Part shown: piece after piece, positions 1-8,317 of the stretch
Position numbering within the stretch: position 1 is the stretch's first letter
Layout of the letters: every line of letters begins with the position of its first letter
Source: Streptomyces fuscichromogenes
Lineage (GTDB): Bacteria; Actinomycetota; Actinomycetes; Streptomycetales; Streptomycetaceae
Assembly: GCF_014645815.1 (NCBI RefSeq)
Contig: NZ_BMML01000006.1
Span: 108,587 to 172,586, forward strand
Direction: 5' to 3'
DNA: 64,000 nucleotides
Position numbers and translations under genes: made by a program
The notes under the pieces: model-generated
Seen by the model: the letters and a program-made list of their open reading frames with translations, nothing else
Told to the model about the DNA's origin: nothing
The model's database searches: none

Positions 1-2
1 CC

Positions 3-257
3 GCCGTGCTGATGCGGGAGCTGTCGCCGTCGGAAGCGGCGGAAGCGGCGGAAGCCGCGAAGGCCGCGAAGGACGTCCATGGCGGCCAGGGCGGCGACGT
101 CGTGGCGGCGAAGCTCGACGAGATCGCCGTCAAGGGCCTGGAGAAGATCCTGGACGCGCTGGAGCGGACCGGCACCGACGCCGCGGCCGAGAGCGCCGAC
201 CCGCCCGGACTGATCGTCATTCCCCGTACGGTCCGCACAGAAGGAGCCGAGTCGTGA
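3..257 (+). CDS. C-terminal end of an unidentified protein (gene begins before the window)
   Basis: The open frame runs in from the window edge without a convincing start, so this is read as the last 84 codons of an upstream gene. The visible part is rich in Ala and Glu, predicted helical, and ends in a short Val/Ile/Arg-containing tail. No family is recognised. Its stop (TGA) overlaps the GTG start of the next gene in a GTGA arrangement, so the two are probably translationally coupled and belong to the same type VII secretion-like operon. Its function cannot be called from what is visible. Confidence 0.6.
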   Translation, partial: AVLMRELSPSEAAEAAEAAKAAKDVHGGQGGDVVAAKLDEIAVKGLEKILDALERTGTDAAAESADPPGLIVIPRTVRTEGAES

Positions 258-3200
258 GCAGGCAGGTGCTGCTGGTCTCCCCGGACCGTCCGGGCGCCCA
301 CCGTACGATCGGCCTGGCGCTGGCCGAGGCGGCGGAGGGGGCGCTGGTCACGATCGCCCCCGGCCGGTACGAGGAGGCGCTGGACATCGTCCGGCCCGTG
401 ACCCTGGCCGCGGAGGGCGGCGCCGGAACCGTACAGGTGCACGCGACCGCCGGAAGCACGGTCGTGGTGCGGGCCGAGGCCGTGCAGCTGTCCGGGCTCG
501 TCCTGTCGGGCGCCGACCGGGAGGCCCCGGTCCTCGACCTGCGGCGCGGGCAGTCGGCTCTGGACGGCTGCCGGATCGAGGGCGCGGCGTGGACGGCCGT
601 ACTGGCCTGGGACGAGGGCACGCTGGCCGCCCGCGGCTGCCGGGTGACCAACCCGCACGGCGCCGGCGTGGTGGTCACCTCGCCCGGCGGCAACGTGCTG
701 TCCGGCACCGAGATCACCGAGGCCGGCTCCTCGGCCGTGGTGGTGGCCGAGCACGGCCGCCTCGACATCCGGGACTGCCGGCTCGACCGCCCCCGGGGCA
801 ACGGCGTCTGTGTCAACGGCAACGCCTCCGCGACCGTCGAGGGCACCCTCGTCACCGGCAGCGGCAAGCCCGCCATCGCCGTCGAACAGGAGGCGCGCGC
901 CGCGCTGCTCCGGGTCACCGTGACCGGCAGTACCGCGCTGGACGCCTACCTGACCGGCCGGGGCGAGACCACGCTCACCGACTGCGCGTTCTCCGGTTCC
1001 GGCGGGCAGTCCGTGCACATCGCCGAGGGCGCCGCGCCGCACCTGCGCGGTTGCAAGGTCAGCGGCGCGGCCCGCAGCGGCGTCCAGGTCACCGGGGGTG
1101 CCCGGCCCCGCCTGGAGGACTGCGAGATCACCGGTACGCCGGTCGGCCTGTACGTCACCGGCGCGGGGACCGCCGTCAGGGCGACCGGGCTCGTCGTCCG
1201 GGACGCCACGACCGCCGCCGTACAGGCCGCCGACTCGGGCACGGCCGAACTGGAACGGCTCACCGTCACCGGCACCGCCTCGGGTGCCGGGGTCCGGGCG
1301 CAGGGCGGTGCCCGGGTGACGCTGCGGGACGCCGGGATCGCGATGACCGGCGGTGGCCGGGGGACGACGGCGCCGGGGCTGGGGCTGACCGGGTCGGCGA
1401 GCGCGTTCGTGGCCGGTTCGGTGCTGCGCGGGTGCCCTGCGGTCGTCGGCGAGGACTCGGAACTGACCGCGCACGACACCGAGTTCACCGGTTCGCCGGG
1501 CGACGCGGTGCGGGTGCTGGCGGGCGGCTCGTTCACCGCCGTCGGGTGCCGGATGACGGGCGCGGGCGGTCAGGGCGTCAACGCCCACGCCGACGCCCGC
1601 ACCGACCTCAGCAACTGTGCGATCCAGGACAACGCCGGCGACCGGCCCGCGCCTGCCGGCCGCGCGGGCGACGACTTCGACGGGCGCGAAGGGCACGGCG
1701 GGAGCTTCGGCAGGGACGGCGGACACAGCGGAGGCTTCGGCACGGACGGAGGCGGTGCCGGTGGCGGAGGCGGAGGAGGAGGCGGTACCGGTACCGGTAC
1801 CGGTACCGGTGGCCCGGACGGTTCCGGGACCCCCGACCCGTCGGCCGCCCCGGACGTCTCCCGCTCCGCCGCCACCGGACCGCTCGCCGAACTGGACGCG
1901 CTGGTCGGCCTGGAGAGCGTCAAGCTGGAGGTCACCGGGCTGATCAACCTCAACAAGATGACCAAGCGGCGCACCGAGATGGGCCTGCCGATGCCCCCGA
2001 TGAGCCGGCACCTCGTCTTCGCGGGGCCGCCCGGCACCGGCAAGACCACCGTGGCCCGCCTCTACGGCGCGGTCCTCGCCGAACTCGGCATCCTCGGCCA
2101 GGGGCACATCGTCGAGGTGGCCCGTGCCGACCTGGTCGCCCAGATCATCGGCGGAACCGCCATCAAGACCACGGAGGTCTTCAACCGGGCGCTGGGCGGG
2201 GTGCTCTTCATCGACGAGGCGTACACCCTGACCAACCAGTCGCGGGGCACCGGGCCGGACTTCGGCCAGGAGGCCGTCGAGACGCTGATGAAGCTGATGG
2301 AGGACCACCGCGACGAGATCGTCGTCATCGCGGCCGGCTACTCCGAGCACATGGACCGCTTCCTCGCCTCCAACCCCGGTATGGCCTCCCGGTTCGCCCG
2401 GACGATCGAGTTCCCCAACTACTCGCCGGAGGAACTGGTCACCATCGTCCGGGGCCTGTGTGCCAAGCACTACTACGAACTCTCCGAAGACGCCCTGGGC
2501 GCGCTGTCCCGCTATTTCGAGGACGTCCCCAAGGGCCCGACCTTCGGCAACGGCCGGGTCGCCCGCCAGGTCTTCGAGTCGATGATCGGCGCCCAGGCCT
2601 CCCGCCTGGCCACCCATCCGCCGGGCCACGACAACGAACTGAGCCTACTGACCGCCGCAGACGTCACCCCGGCCCCCAGGCCTCCGGCCACCACCCCCAC
2701 CCCTCCCCCACCCCCGCCCGCACCCGCACCCGCACCCGCTGCGCTCCCGGCGCCCGTGCCCGTGCCCGCGGCCGCCGACGGCGAGTCCGCCCCACAGGGG
2801 CCACCCGCACCCGACCACGAAACCGTCACGGGTGGTGCGGGCGGGAACACAAAGGCCGAAGGCGAAGGCGAAGCCGAGGCCACGGCCCCCACCCTCACCC
2901 CCACCCGCCACCTCACCACCCTCACCGCCCTCACCCCCGTCACCGAAGCCCTGGCCGCCCGCCTGGACACCCTCGTCAAGCTCGGCCAGGGCACCGCAGG
3001 CCTCGCGGACGTGATCCTGGAAGGCCCCCCGGGCAGCGGACGCCGGGCGGTGGCCGCCGCGTACGGGCGAGCCCTCGCCGAGCTCGGGGTCGTACCCTCC
3101 GGCGCGTTCACGCACGTACCGCTGTCGGCGGTCCCGGCCCGCTGGGCCACCCAGCCGCGCGCGTTCCTCGCCGACGTCTTCCGGCGCGCGGCTGGCGGCC

Positions 3201-3637
3201 TCCTGGCGGTGACGGCCGACCCCGCCTTCGAGTCCCGCCCGGAGCCCGAACGGCAGGCGGTCGTCGACGCGTTGGCCGTGGAAGCGGCGGCCCGTGACCC
3301 GTACGGCCCGGTGCTGGTGCTCTGCGGCGGCGCCCCGCGCCTGATGGAGCTGCTGCGCGCCCGTACCGATCTGGCCGGGGCGTTCGCCGAGTACCTGCGG
3401 CTGCCGGCCTGGACCGGCGCGGATCTCGCGGAGCTGACCCGGCGGCGGCTCACGGCCCTGGGCTTCGACGTGCCCGACGACGTCCGCGGCGCACTGGCCG
3501 CGCAGGACCCGGCGCACGGCGCGTACGGCGCGCACCGGCTGGCGGACCGGATCGCCGTCCGCGCGGGCGCCCCCGCGCTGGTCCTCGCCGACCTGGCGGG
3601 CGAACTCCCGCTGGCGGAGGCGCTGGTGGCCGGCTGA
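254..3637 (+). CDS. Right-handed beta-helix / AAA+ ATPase fusion, EccA-like (CbxX/CfqX family)
   Basis: A 1127-aa protein in four parts. Residues about 1-465 are repeated short turns (GxxVxVxxG, LxGCxxxG) typical of a pectate-lyase-like right-handed beta-helix. A Gly/Thr-rich linker follows (about 470-540). The AAA+ domain covers about 545-830, with Walker A GPPGTGKTT (Lys597) and Walker B LFIDEA (Asp654, Glu655). After a Pro-rich linker, a second AAA-like domain (about 900-1127) carries GPPGSGRR, with Arg930 in place of the Walker Lys, and no clear Walker B, so it is probably inactive. The tandem CbxX/CfqX layout resembles EccA, the cytosolic ATPase of ESX type VII secretion, and WXG100 genes lie just downstream. 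Inference: it is a chaperone or unfoldase for substrates of this locus. The start is GTG, overlapping the previous stop. The linker contains a 77-bp repeat shared with the giant gene of this locus. Confidence 0.85.
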   Translation: MSRQVLLVSPDRPGAHRTIGLALAEAAEGALVTIAPGRYEEALDIVRPVTLAAEGGAGTVQVHATAGSTVVVRAEAVQLSGLVLSGADREAPVLDLRRGQSALDGCRIEGAAWTAVLAWDEGTLAARGCRVTNPHGAGVVVTSPGGNVLSGTEITEAGSSAVVVAEHGRLDIRDCRLDRPRGNGVCVNGNASATVEGTLVTGSGKPAIAVEQEARAALLRVTVTGSTALDAYLTGRGETTLTDCAFSGSGGQSVHIAEGAAPHLRGCKVSGAARSGVQVTGGARPRLEDCEITGTPVGLYVTGAGTAVRATGLVVRDATTAAVQAADSGTAELERLTVTGTASGAGVRAQGGARVTLRDAGIAMTGGGRGTTAPGLGLTGSASAFVAGSVLRGCPAVVGEDSELTAHDTEFTGSPGDAVRVLAGGSFTAVGCRMTGAGGQGVNAHADARTDLSNCAIQDNAGDRPAPAGRAGDDFDGREGHGGSFGRDGGHSGGFGTDGGGAGGGGGGGGGTGTGTGTGGPDGSGTPDPSAAPDVSRSAATGPLAELDALVGLESVKLEVTGLINLNKMTKRRTEMGLPMPPMSRHLVFAGPPGTGKTTVARLYGAVLAELGILGQGHIVEVARADLVAQIIGGTAIKTTEVFNRALGGVLFIDEAYTLTNQSRGTGPDFGQEAVETLMKLMEDHRDEIVVIAAGYSEHMDRFLASNPGMASRFARTIEFPNYSPEELVTIVRGLCAKHYYELSEDALGALSRYFEDVPKGPTFGNGRVARQVFESMIGAQASRLATHPPGHDNELSLLTAADVTPAPRPPATTPTPPPPPPAPAPAPAALPAPVPVPAAADGESAPQGPPAPDHETVTGGAGGNTKAEGEGEAEATAPTLTPTRHLTTLTALTPVTEALAARLDTLVKLGQGTAGLADVILEGPPGSGRRAVAAAYGRALAELGVVPSGAFTHVPLSAVPARWATQPRAFLADVFRRAAGGLLAVTADPAFESRPEPERQAVVDALAVEAAARDPYGPVLVLCGGAPRLMELLRARTDLAGAFAEYLRLPAWTGADLAELTRRRLTALGFDVPDDVRGALAAQDPAHGAYGAHRLADRIAVRAGAPALVLADLAGELPLAEALVAG
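2771..2847 (+). repeat. 77-bp perfect repeat, copy A (in-frame in the AAA+ linker)
   Basis: Identical over 77 bp to 18944-19020. It lies in the linker between the two AAA domains and is read in the same frame as the other copy, giving DGESAPQGPPAPDHE followed by TVTGGAGG in both. A similar Glu/Ala-coding stretch follows in both copies, with a 6-bp length difference. Perfect identity, including third codon positions, means recent copying or conversion. Confidence 0.9.
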
Positions 3638-3764
3638 CGGGCCGCAGGGACAGAAAATCACGGCCGGTGGGGCAGGGAGTCCGGTTTCCGGCCCCGGGCC
3701 CGCGCCGCCCCGGACCACCATCACGAACGACGACCCCCACGTCCCCGGCACGAGAGGAACGGCC

Positions 3765-4100
3765 ATGGCCGCCAACACGAACACATCGGTCGACACTTCG
3801 GGCATGCGGATCGCCCAGGGCAGCTTCCAGACCGCCCTGGACGAGGTCAACAACACGTACACCCAGATGCAGAGCCAGATCGAGGCGCTGCGCTCCAGCT
3901 GGACCGGTGACGCCTCCAGCACCTTCCAGAGCGCCATGGACACCTGGCTCACCGACTTCGGCACGGTGAAGCAGCAGTTGGAGCTGATGCTCAGCAAGCT
4001 GCAGGCGAACACCGGGAGTTACGACACCACGCACCAGCACACCACGGACGCGGCCACCCAGCTGCACAAGAGCATGTCGACCCCGCTGCCCGGTTTCTGA
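3765..4100 (+). CDS. WXG100 family protein (Esx-like, first of the pair)
   Basis: A 111-aa protein predicted to form a helix-turn-helix hairpin, with the WxG signature as SSWTGDAS near residue 46. WXG100 proteins are exported as helical dimers by type VII (ESX) machines and serve as substrates and co-secretion partners. The start ATG is preceded by AGAGGAA. It lies 127 bp after the AAA+ gene and 43 bp before a second small helical protein, the usual esxB/esxA-style pair. Family membership is clear. Which of the two is the EsxA or EsxB equivalent cannot be decided here. Confidence 0.9.
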   Translation: MAANTNTSVDTSGMRIAQGSFQTALDEVNNTYTQMQSQIEALRSSWTGDASSTFQSAMDTWLTDFGTVKQQLELMLSKLQANTGSYDTTHQHTTDAATQLHKSMSTPLPGF

Positions 4101-4143
4101 GCCCCGTTCTCCACCACCACCCCCGCACACACGAGGAGCGACC

Positions 4144-4434
4144 ATGCCTACGTACACCGTCAACATGAACCAGGTCGAGTACGTGGTCGGCGAGATGACC
4201 GCGATCAGCGGGAAGATCCAGGCGGCGCTGACCGAGCTGGACGACAGCGCCAAGGTGCACCTGAGCGAGTGGACCAGCGACGCCCGCGCCACCTACGACA
4301 TCGCCAAGGCCAAGTGGGACGCAGCCGCCGCCGACATGGTGACCCAGGCCCAGAACGCCACCAACGCCCTCGGCCAGATCAACGAGTCCTACTACGCGGG
4401 CGAGCGGCACGGCGTGAGTCTCTGGGAGCAGTGA
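4144..4434 (+). CDS. WXG100-like protein with WTS instead of WxG (second of the pair)
   Basis: A 96-aa, almost entirely helical protein of WXG100 size. The turn reads SEWTSDAR, so Trp is kept but the Gly is Ser. It ends in a charged tail, YYAGERHGVSLWEQ, whose YxxxE-like spacing (YYAGE) fits the export signal known in ESX substrates (YxxxD/E). GAGGAG precedes the start. The stop overlaps the ribosome-binding region of the next gene, which begins 1 bp later. It is likely the heterodimer partner of the upstream WXG100 protein. Confidence 0.85.
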   Translation: MPTYTVNMNQVEYVVGEMTAISGKIQAALTELDDSAKVHLSEWTSDARATYDIAKAKWDAAAADMVTQAQNATNALGQINESYYAGERHGVSLWEQ

Positions 4435-4435
4435 G

Positions 4436-5086
4436 ATGGCGAACGAGACCGCCGACAGCGACCACAGCAACGACCCGAACATCAACAACAACGACTACGG
4501 CAACAGCAACAGCGGCTCGGGCAACAGCAACTCCGGCGACCACCACTACCACGGCGGCACGGACGTCCTGCACGTCCCGGGCATCCTGAGCGACCTGCAC
4601 CCCTTCGTGCCGCCGCCGGTACCGGGCGGCGACGGGCACAACGGGACCTCCGTCAGCACGCCGTCGCTGGACCTGTTCGCCTCCAACATCGACCTGTTGA
4701 TCCAGCCGGTGCGCGACGTCGCCACCAAACTGACCGATGTCTCGGTCGCGCCGGGCGCCTTCTACCACGCCAACGTGATGCGCACGACGGTCAACGGCCC
4801 GAACGCCGACGCCGGTCTCAAGAAGAGCTACGGCGACGCCCTGTCGGCGCTGGTCCGAGGCCTGACGGACCTGCGGGACGGGGTACGGGGGCTGAGCCAC
4901 AAGTACGCCACGACCGAGGACGCCAACGGCATGAGGGCCCAGGACCTCGCGGACGCCTTCACGACGACCACCGCCGACTTCAACGCGATGATGACGTCGA
5001 ACGGCGGCAGCGGCATGACCACCACCACCGGTACCGGCAACCCGAACAGCAACAGCGGGTCCGGCAACTCGAACACCACCACCTAG
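4436..5086 (+). CDS. Asn/Ser-rich helical protein of the type VII locus, function unknown
   Basis: 216 aa. The N-terminus (about 1-45) and C-terminus (about 190-216) are low-complexity and rich in Asn, Ser, Gly and Thr, which is unusual for a high-GC genome. The centre (about 75-175) is a predicted helical hairpin, like WXG100/PPE-type proteins but with no WxG motif. It has no signal peptide or membrane segment. The ATG starts 1 bp after the preceding stop, so translation is coupled. Position and architecture suggest a secreted or structural partner of the Esx pair. No named family is recognised. Confidence 0.75.
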   Translation: MANETADSDHSNDPNINNNDYGNSNSGSGNSNSGDHHYHGGTDVLHVPGILSDLHPFVPPPVPGGDGHNGTSVSTPSLDLFASNIDLLIQPVRDVATKLTDVSVAPGAFYHANVMRTTVNGPNADAGLKKSYGDALSALVRGLTDLRDGVRGLSHKYATTEDANGMRAQDLADAFTTTTADFNAMMTSNGGSGMTTTTGTGNPNSNSGSGNSNTTT

Positions 5087-5109
5087 GCGCGCTCCGCGGG
5101 AGGGCGAAA

Positions 5110-7479
5110 GTGCCGGACTACAACAGCGGCGGCTTCCACCAGGGCGACGACGGGACGATCTTCGGGAACCCGGACGGCACGGCCACCGGAAGCGTCACGG
5201 ACTACGACAACTGGGACTGGAAGCAGATCAAGGCCGCCGTCTACGGCATGTCGTCCGGCGTCTCGACCGACGCCAACATCGCGCACGCGCGCGCGATCGC
5301 CAACCCGCAGTCGCTGCTGGACGCGGCGAACGCCTTCTTCCATGTCCAGCGCACCCTGGAGGGCGTCACCAAGAGCCTGGTCGACCAGGCCAAGGCGCTG
5401 GCCGGCGACAACGGCCCGTGGGGCGGCACCGCCGCCGACTCCTTCCTCGACATGATGACCAACTTCTCCCGACAGGTGAAGGCCAACGCCGACGTCCTGT
5501 CCGGCGGTTCGACCGGCGACCACTCCATCCCGCACCAGCTCGCCAACAACGCGATCTCCTTCCAGAGCGCGCAGAACAAGCTCGCGGAGATCGACTCGTT
5601 CTACGCCGACGAGGCCCAGCGGATGGGCGTCACGCCGATGGCCGACGGGCTGATCCCGATCAGCCAGAAGCCCGAACTCGTCGCGATGATGACCGACGAC
5701 ATGCGCGCCGTCCTGAAGAGCCTGGCGCACTCCTACCAGGTCACCACCGACGCCATCGTGAACCCGACGCCGGTGACCTCGCCGACCGACAACCCGAACG
5801 ACTCCGGTGACGACAACGGTCTTTCGGACCCGAACCTCGATCCGAACCTGGATCCCGACCTGAGCGGCGGATCCGACTCCGGCATCGGCGGCCTGGGCGA
5901 CACCGGAAACCTGTCGGATCTCTCCGGCTACCCCGACACCGGCCTGGACAGCGGACTCGGCACCGGCGACGGCATCGGCGACGTCGGCGACCTCGGCGCG
6001 CTGGACGGCTCCGGCGACCCCACCTCCTACCCCGGCGACCTCGGCCTGGACGGCGGTACGGACAGCGGGCTCGGCACCGGCGACGGCATCGGCGACCTCG
6101 GTGACCTGGGCGATCTCAGCGGCCTCGACCCGTCCGCGATCGACAGCGCGCTCAACCCGCTCTCCTTCCCCGCCCTGGGGAGCCTGGGCAGCCTGGCCGG
6201 CCTGGGCAGCAGCGGTCTCGGGGCCGACGGCGAGAGCGCGCTGGGCGGTCTGTCCACGGCCGACCCGGCCGCCTTCGGTGACACCGGGCTGGACGACGGT
6301 CTGGGCGACGGCCTCGCCGACGGCCTGTCCTCCGACGCCCTGTCCCCGTCCCAGCTGGCGACGTCCTCCGGGATGCCGTACATGCCGGGGATGGGCGGCA
6401 GCGGCGCGAACGGCGCCGGTCTCACCTCCGAGCCCACGGACGCCTCGGGGCTGCTCGACTCCAGCGCGGACCCCTGGGAGGGCGAGGAGGCCCCCGGCGA
6501 CGAGGTCGGCTCGGAGCTGGGCACGGCGGCCGGCGGCGAGGGGCTCGGCACGGCCGGGATGCCGTACCTGCCGGCCATGGGCGGCATGGGCGGCGCCTCG
6601 GGCGCGGGCCGGGACGGCGCCGGCGAACGCAGCGACGCCTCCGGTCTGCTCGACGGGAGCGCCGAGCCGTGGGAGGGCGCGGAGGAGTCCGAGTCCGGTG
6701 CCGACGAGGCCGGCTCCCCCACCGGAGCCCTGCCCGGAGTGCCGTACCTGCCCGGCTTCGGCATCACCACAGGCACCACAAGCACCACAAGCACCACAAG
6801 CAGCACAGTCACCACGAGCGCCACGGGCGCCACGGGCCGTGCGGAGGGCCGGACCGGCGAACGCGTCGCCGAGCCGGCCGCCGCGGAAGGGAACACGGCC
6901 GAGGAGAACACGGCCGAAGCGGCCGAGCGGACCACGGGCGCGGAGAGCGCGGCTCCCGGTACCGCCGCAGCCGGACCGGCCACCGCGTCCGCCGCCCCCC
7001 GCACCGCCCCGGTCGCCGTCGGTTCCGACGGCCTGCCGGTGCCCGCCGGCGAGCACGGCGACGGCTCCGCCACGGCGGCGCGGCCCCTGCCCGACGACGG
7101 CGAGGAGGACTTCTCCGTCTGGGAGGTCGGGACCGGCGCGGGCGCGTTCGTCCCGCTGCTGTGGGCGCTGAACGGTGACGGGGAGCGGGAGGCGGACCCC
7201 GAACAGGGCGTGTCCGCCGAGCCGCGCACCACCTGGCAGCCGGACCGCACCGCCACCGGGTCACCGGCCGCTACCGGCACCGCCGTCCGCGGCGAGGCGC
7301 TGTGCGGCGACGGCGGCCCCGAACCGGAGGAACCCGAGGAACCCGAGGAACCCGAGGAGTCGGCGGAGGCCGGGTCGGAGCCGGACCCGGAACCGGCCGC
7401 CCGCGGCATCGCCGACCTGCTGGTCCAGCACCAGAGCACCTGGGGCAGCGTCCCCGGCGACTCCACCGCCACCCTCTGA
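5110..7479 (+). CDS. Esp/PPE-like large secreted protein with Gly/Asp-rich repeats
   Basis: 789 aa from a GTG start preceded by GGGAGGGCGAAA. Residues about 1-230 are helical with a GPWGGTAADSF turn (WxG-like, near residue 105), matching the two-helix head of EspB/PPE-type type VII substrates. Residues 235-420 are Gly/Asp/Leu-rich with repeats of GLGTGDGIGD. Residues 420-560 hold three copies of a motif built from GMPYxPxMGG, DASGLLD and PWEG. The rest is Ala/Glu/Thr-rich, and the tail ends VQHQSTWGSVPGDS. It has no Sec signal. In mycobacteria such proteins are exported with Esx dimers and may form rings. The same role is inferred here from position and fold only. Confidence 0.75.
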   Translation: MPDYNSGGFHQGDDGTIFGNPDGTATGSVTDYDNWDWKQIKAAVYGMSSGVSTDANIAHARAIANPQSLLDAANAFFHVQRTLEGVTKSLVDQAKALAGDNGPWGGTAADSFLDMMTNFSRQVKANADVLSGGSTGDHSIPHQLANNAISFQSAQNKLAEIDSFYADEAQRMGVTPMADGLIPISQKPELVAMMTDDMRAVLKSLAHSYQVTTDAIVNPTPVTSPTDNPNDSGDDNGLSDPNLDPNLDPDLSGGSDSGIGGLGDTGNLSDLSGYPDTGLDSGLGTGDGIGDVGDLGALDGSGDPTSYPGDLGLDGGTDSGLGTGDGIGDLGDLGDLSGLDPSAIDSALNPLSFPALGSLGSLAGLGSSGLGADGESALGGLSTADPAAFGDTGLDDGLGDGLADGLSSDALSPSQLATSSGMPYMPGMGGSGANGAGLTSEPTDASGLLDSSADPWEGEEAPGDEVGSELGTAAGGEGLGTAGMPYLPAMGGMGGASGAGRDGAGERSDASGLLDGSAEPWEGAEESESGADEAGSPTGALPGVPYLPGFGITTGTTSTTSTTSSTVTTSATGATGRAEGRTGERVAEPAAAEGNTAEENTAEAAERTTGAESAAPGTAAAGPATASAAPRTAPVAVGSDGLPVPAGEHGDGSATAARPLPDDGEEDFSVWEVGTGAGAFVPLLWALNGDGEREADPEQGVSAEPRTTWQPDRTATGSPAATGTAVRGEALCGDGGPEPEEPEEPEEPEESAEAGSEPDPEPAARGIADLLVQHQSTWGSVPGDSTATL

Positions 7480-7505
7480 CCCGGCCCGCGAGGAGACCAG
7501 TTCCC

Positions 7506-7937
7506 GTGCCCAGCCCGTACGACCAGCAGATCGAGGATCTGCTGGACCAGTACCGCCGCCAGCGTGACGAGGCCGCCGCGACCCGGCGCCGGATCAACGA
7601 GACGACGGCGACCGTGACCGCCCCCCGGCAGACGGTGAAGATCACCGTCGGCGCCCAGGGGGACGTCACGGCCATCGAGTTCCCCACCGGCGCCTACCGC
7701 CGGATGGCCCCCAAGGAACTGGCCGACGTACTGCTCACCACCCTGCGGCAGGCCAGGGCCGAGGCGCTGGAGGGCGTCTCGGGCGTGCTCGCCGAGCGGT
7801 TGCCGCCCGGGGTGACCGTGCCGGACCTGCTCCAGGGCCGGGTCGACCCGGCCGCCGTACTGCCCGAGGACCCGGCGATGCCGGACTCCGTACGCGACTA
7901 CGTCGACCACGGCTTCCAGGGAGAGACCCATGAGTGA
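7506..7937 (+). CDS. YbaB/EbfC-family protein (EspL-like)
   Basis: 143 aa from a GTG start with GAGGAG upstream. The layout is an N-terminal amphipathic helix (QQIEDLLDQYRRQRDEA), a beta-hairpin (TVKITVGAQGDVTAIEF) and a C-terminal helix, which is the YbaB/EbfC nucleoid-associated fold. EspL of the mycobacterial ESX-1 locus belongs to the same family, and YbaB-like genes recur in actinobacterial type VII loci. Its 3' end overlaps the next WXG100 gene by 8 bp. Likely roles, by analogy, are substrate stabilisation or regulation within the secretion system. DNA binding cannot be assumed. Confidence 0.8.
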   Translation: MPSPYDQQIEDLLDQYRRQRDEAAATRRRINETTATVTAPRQTVKITVGAQGDVTAIEFPTGAYRRMAPKELADVLLTTLRQARAEALEGVSGVLAERLPPGVTVPDLLQGRVDPAAVLPEDPAMPDSVRDYVDHGFQGETHE

Positions 7938-8307
7938 CGGCAGCACCTTCTCCGTCGACACCGCCCGGCTCGGCCAGTCCGCCCCGCAGATGGTGGAGCT
8001 GGCCGCGCGGATCCGGTCCATCGCCACCAAGCTGGACGGCCGGCTGGAGTCGCTCGGCGCGTGCTGGGGCGACGACGAGAGCGGACGGCAGTTCCTGGAG
8101 CAGTACGCGGAGCCCAAGCGGCAGCTCAGCGAGGGCATCATGGGCGCCGGGAACGTGCTGGACAGCACGGTCGACGGCATCAGCACCATGGCCAAGGGGT
8201 TCGCCCGGACCGAGGAGGCGAACGTCGAGGCACTGCGCGCCATCACACCGTCCACGGGCTCCGTGACGACGGGCGGCGACTCCTCGCCGCACCGCACCCG
8301 GCGGTGA
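7930..8307 (+). CDS. WXG100 family protein, Esp-type partner of the giant effector
   Basis: 125 aa, helical, with the turn CWGDDESGRQF near residue 44 (WxG plus the following Ser/Gly/Phe pattern of WXG100 proteins) and a disordered basic tail. It overlaps the YbaB-like gene and ends 10 bp before the giant gene, so the three are almost certainly co-translated. In type VII polymorphic toxins, a small WXG100 or Lap-type helper encoded just upstream commonly pairs with the toxin's own WXG-like head. That role is inferred here. Confidence 0.85.
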   Translation: MSDGSTFSVDTARLGQSAPQMVELAARIRSIATKLDGRLESLGACWGDDESGRQFLEQYAEPKRQLSEGIMGAGNVLDSTVDGISTMAKGFARTEEANVEALRAITPSTGSVTTGGDSSPHRTRR

Positions 8308-8317
8308 ACTCCCTTCC

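Noticed and set aside
1785..1812. GGTACC-rich tract as a regulatory or recombination site
   Set aside because: It encodes the Gly-Thr linker of the AAA+ protein. A similar Gly-Thr tract at about 9638-9680 is also inside a linker.
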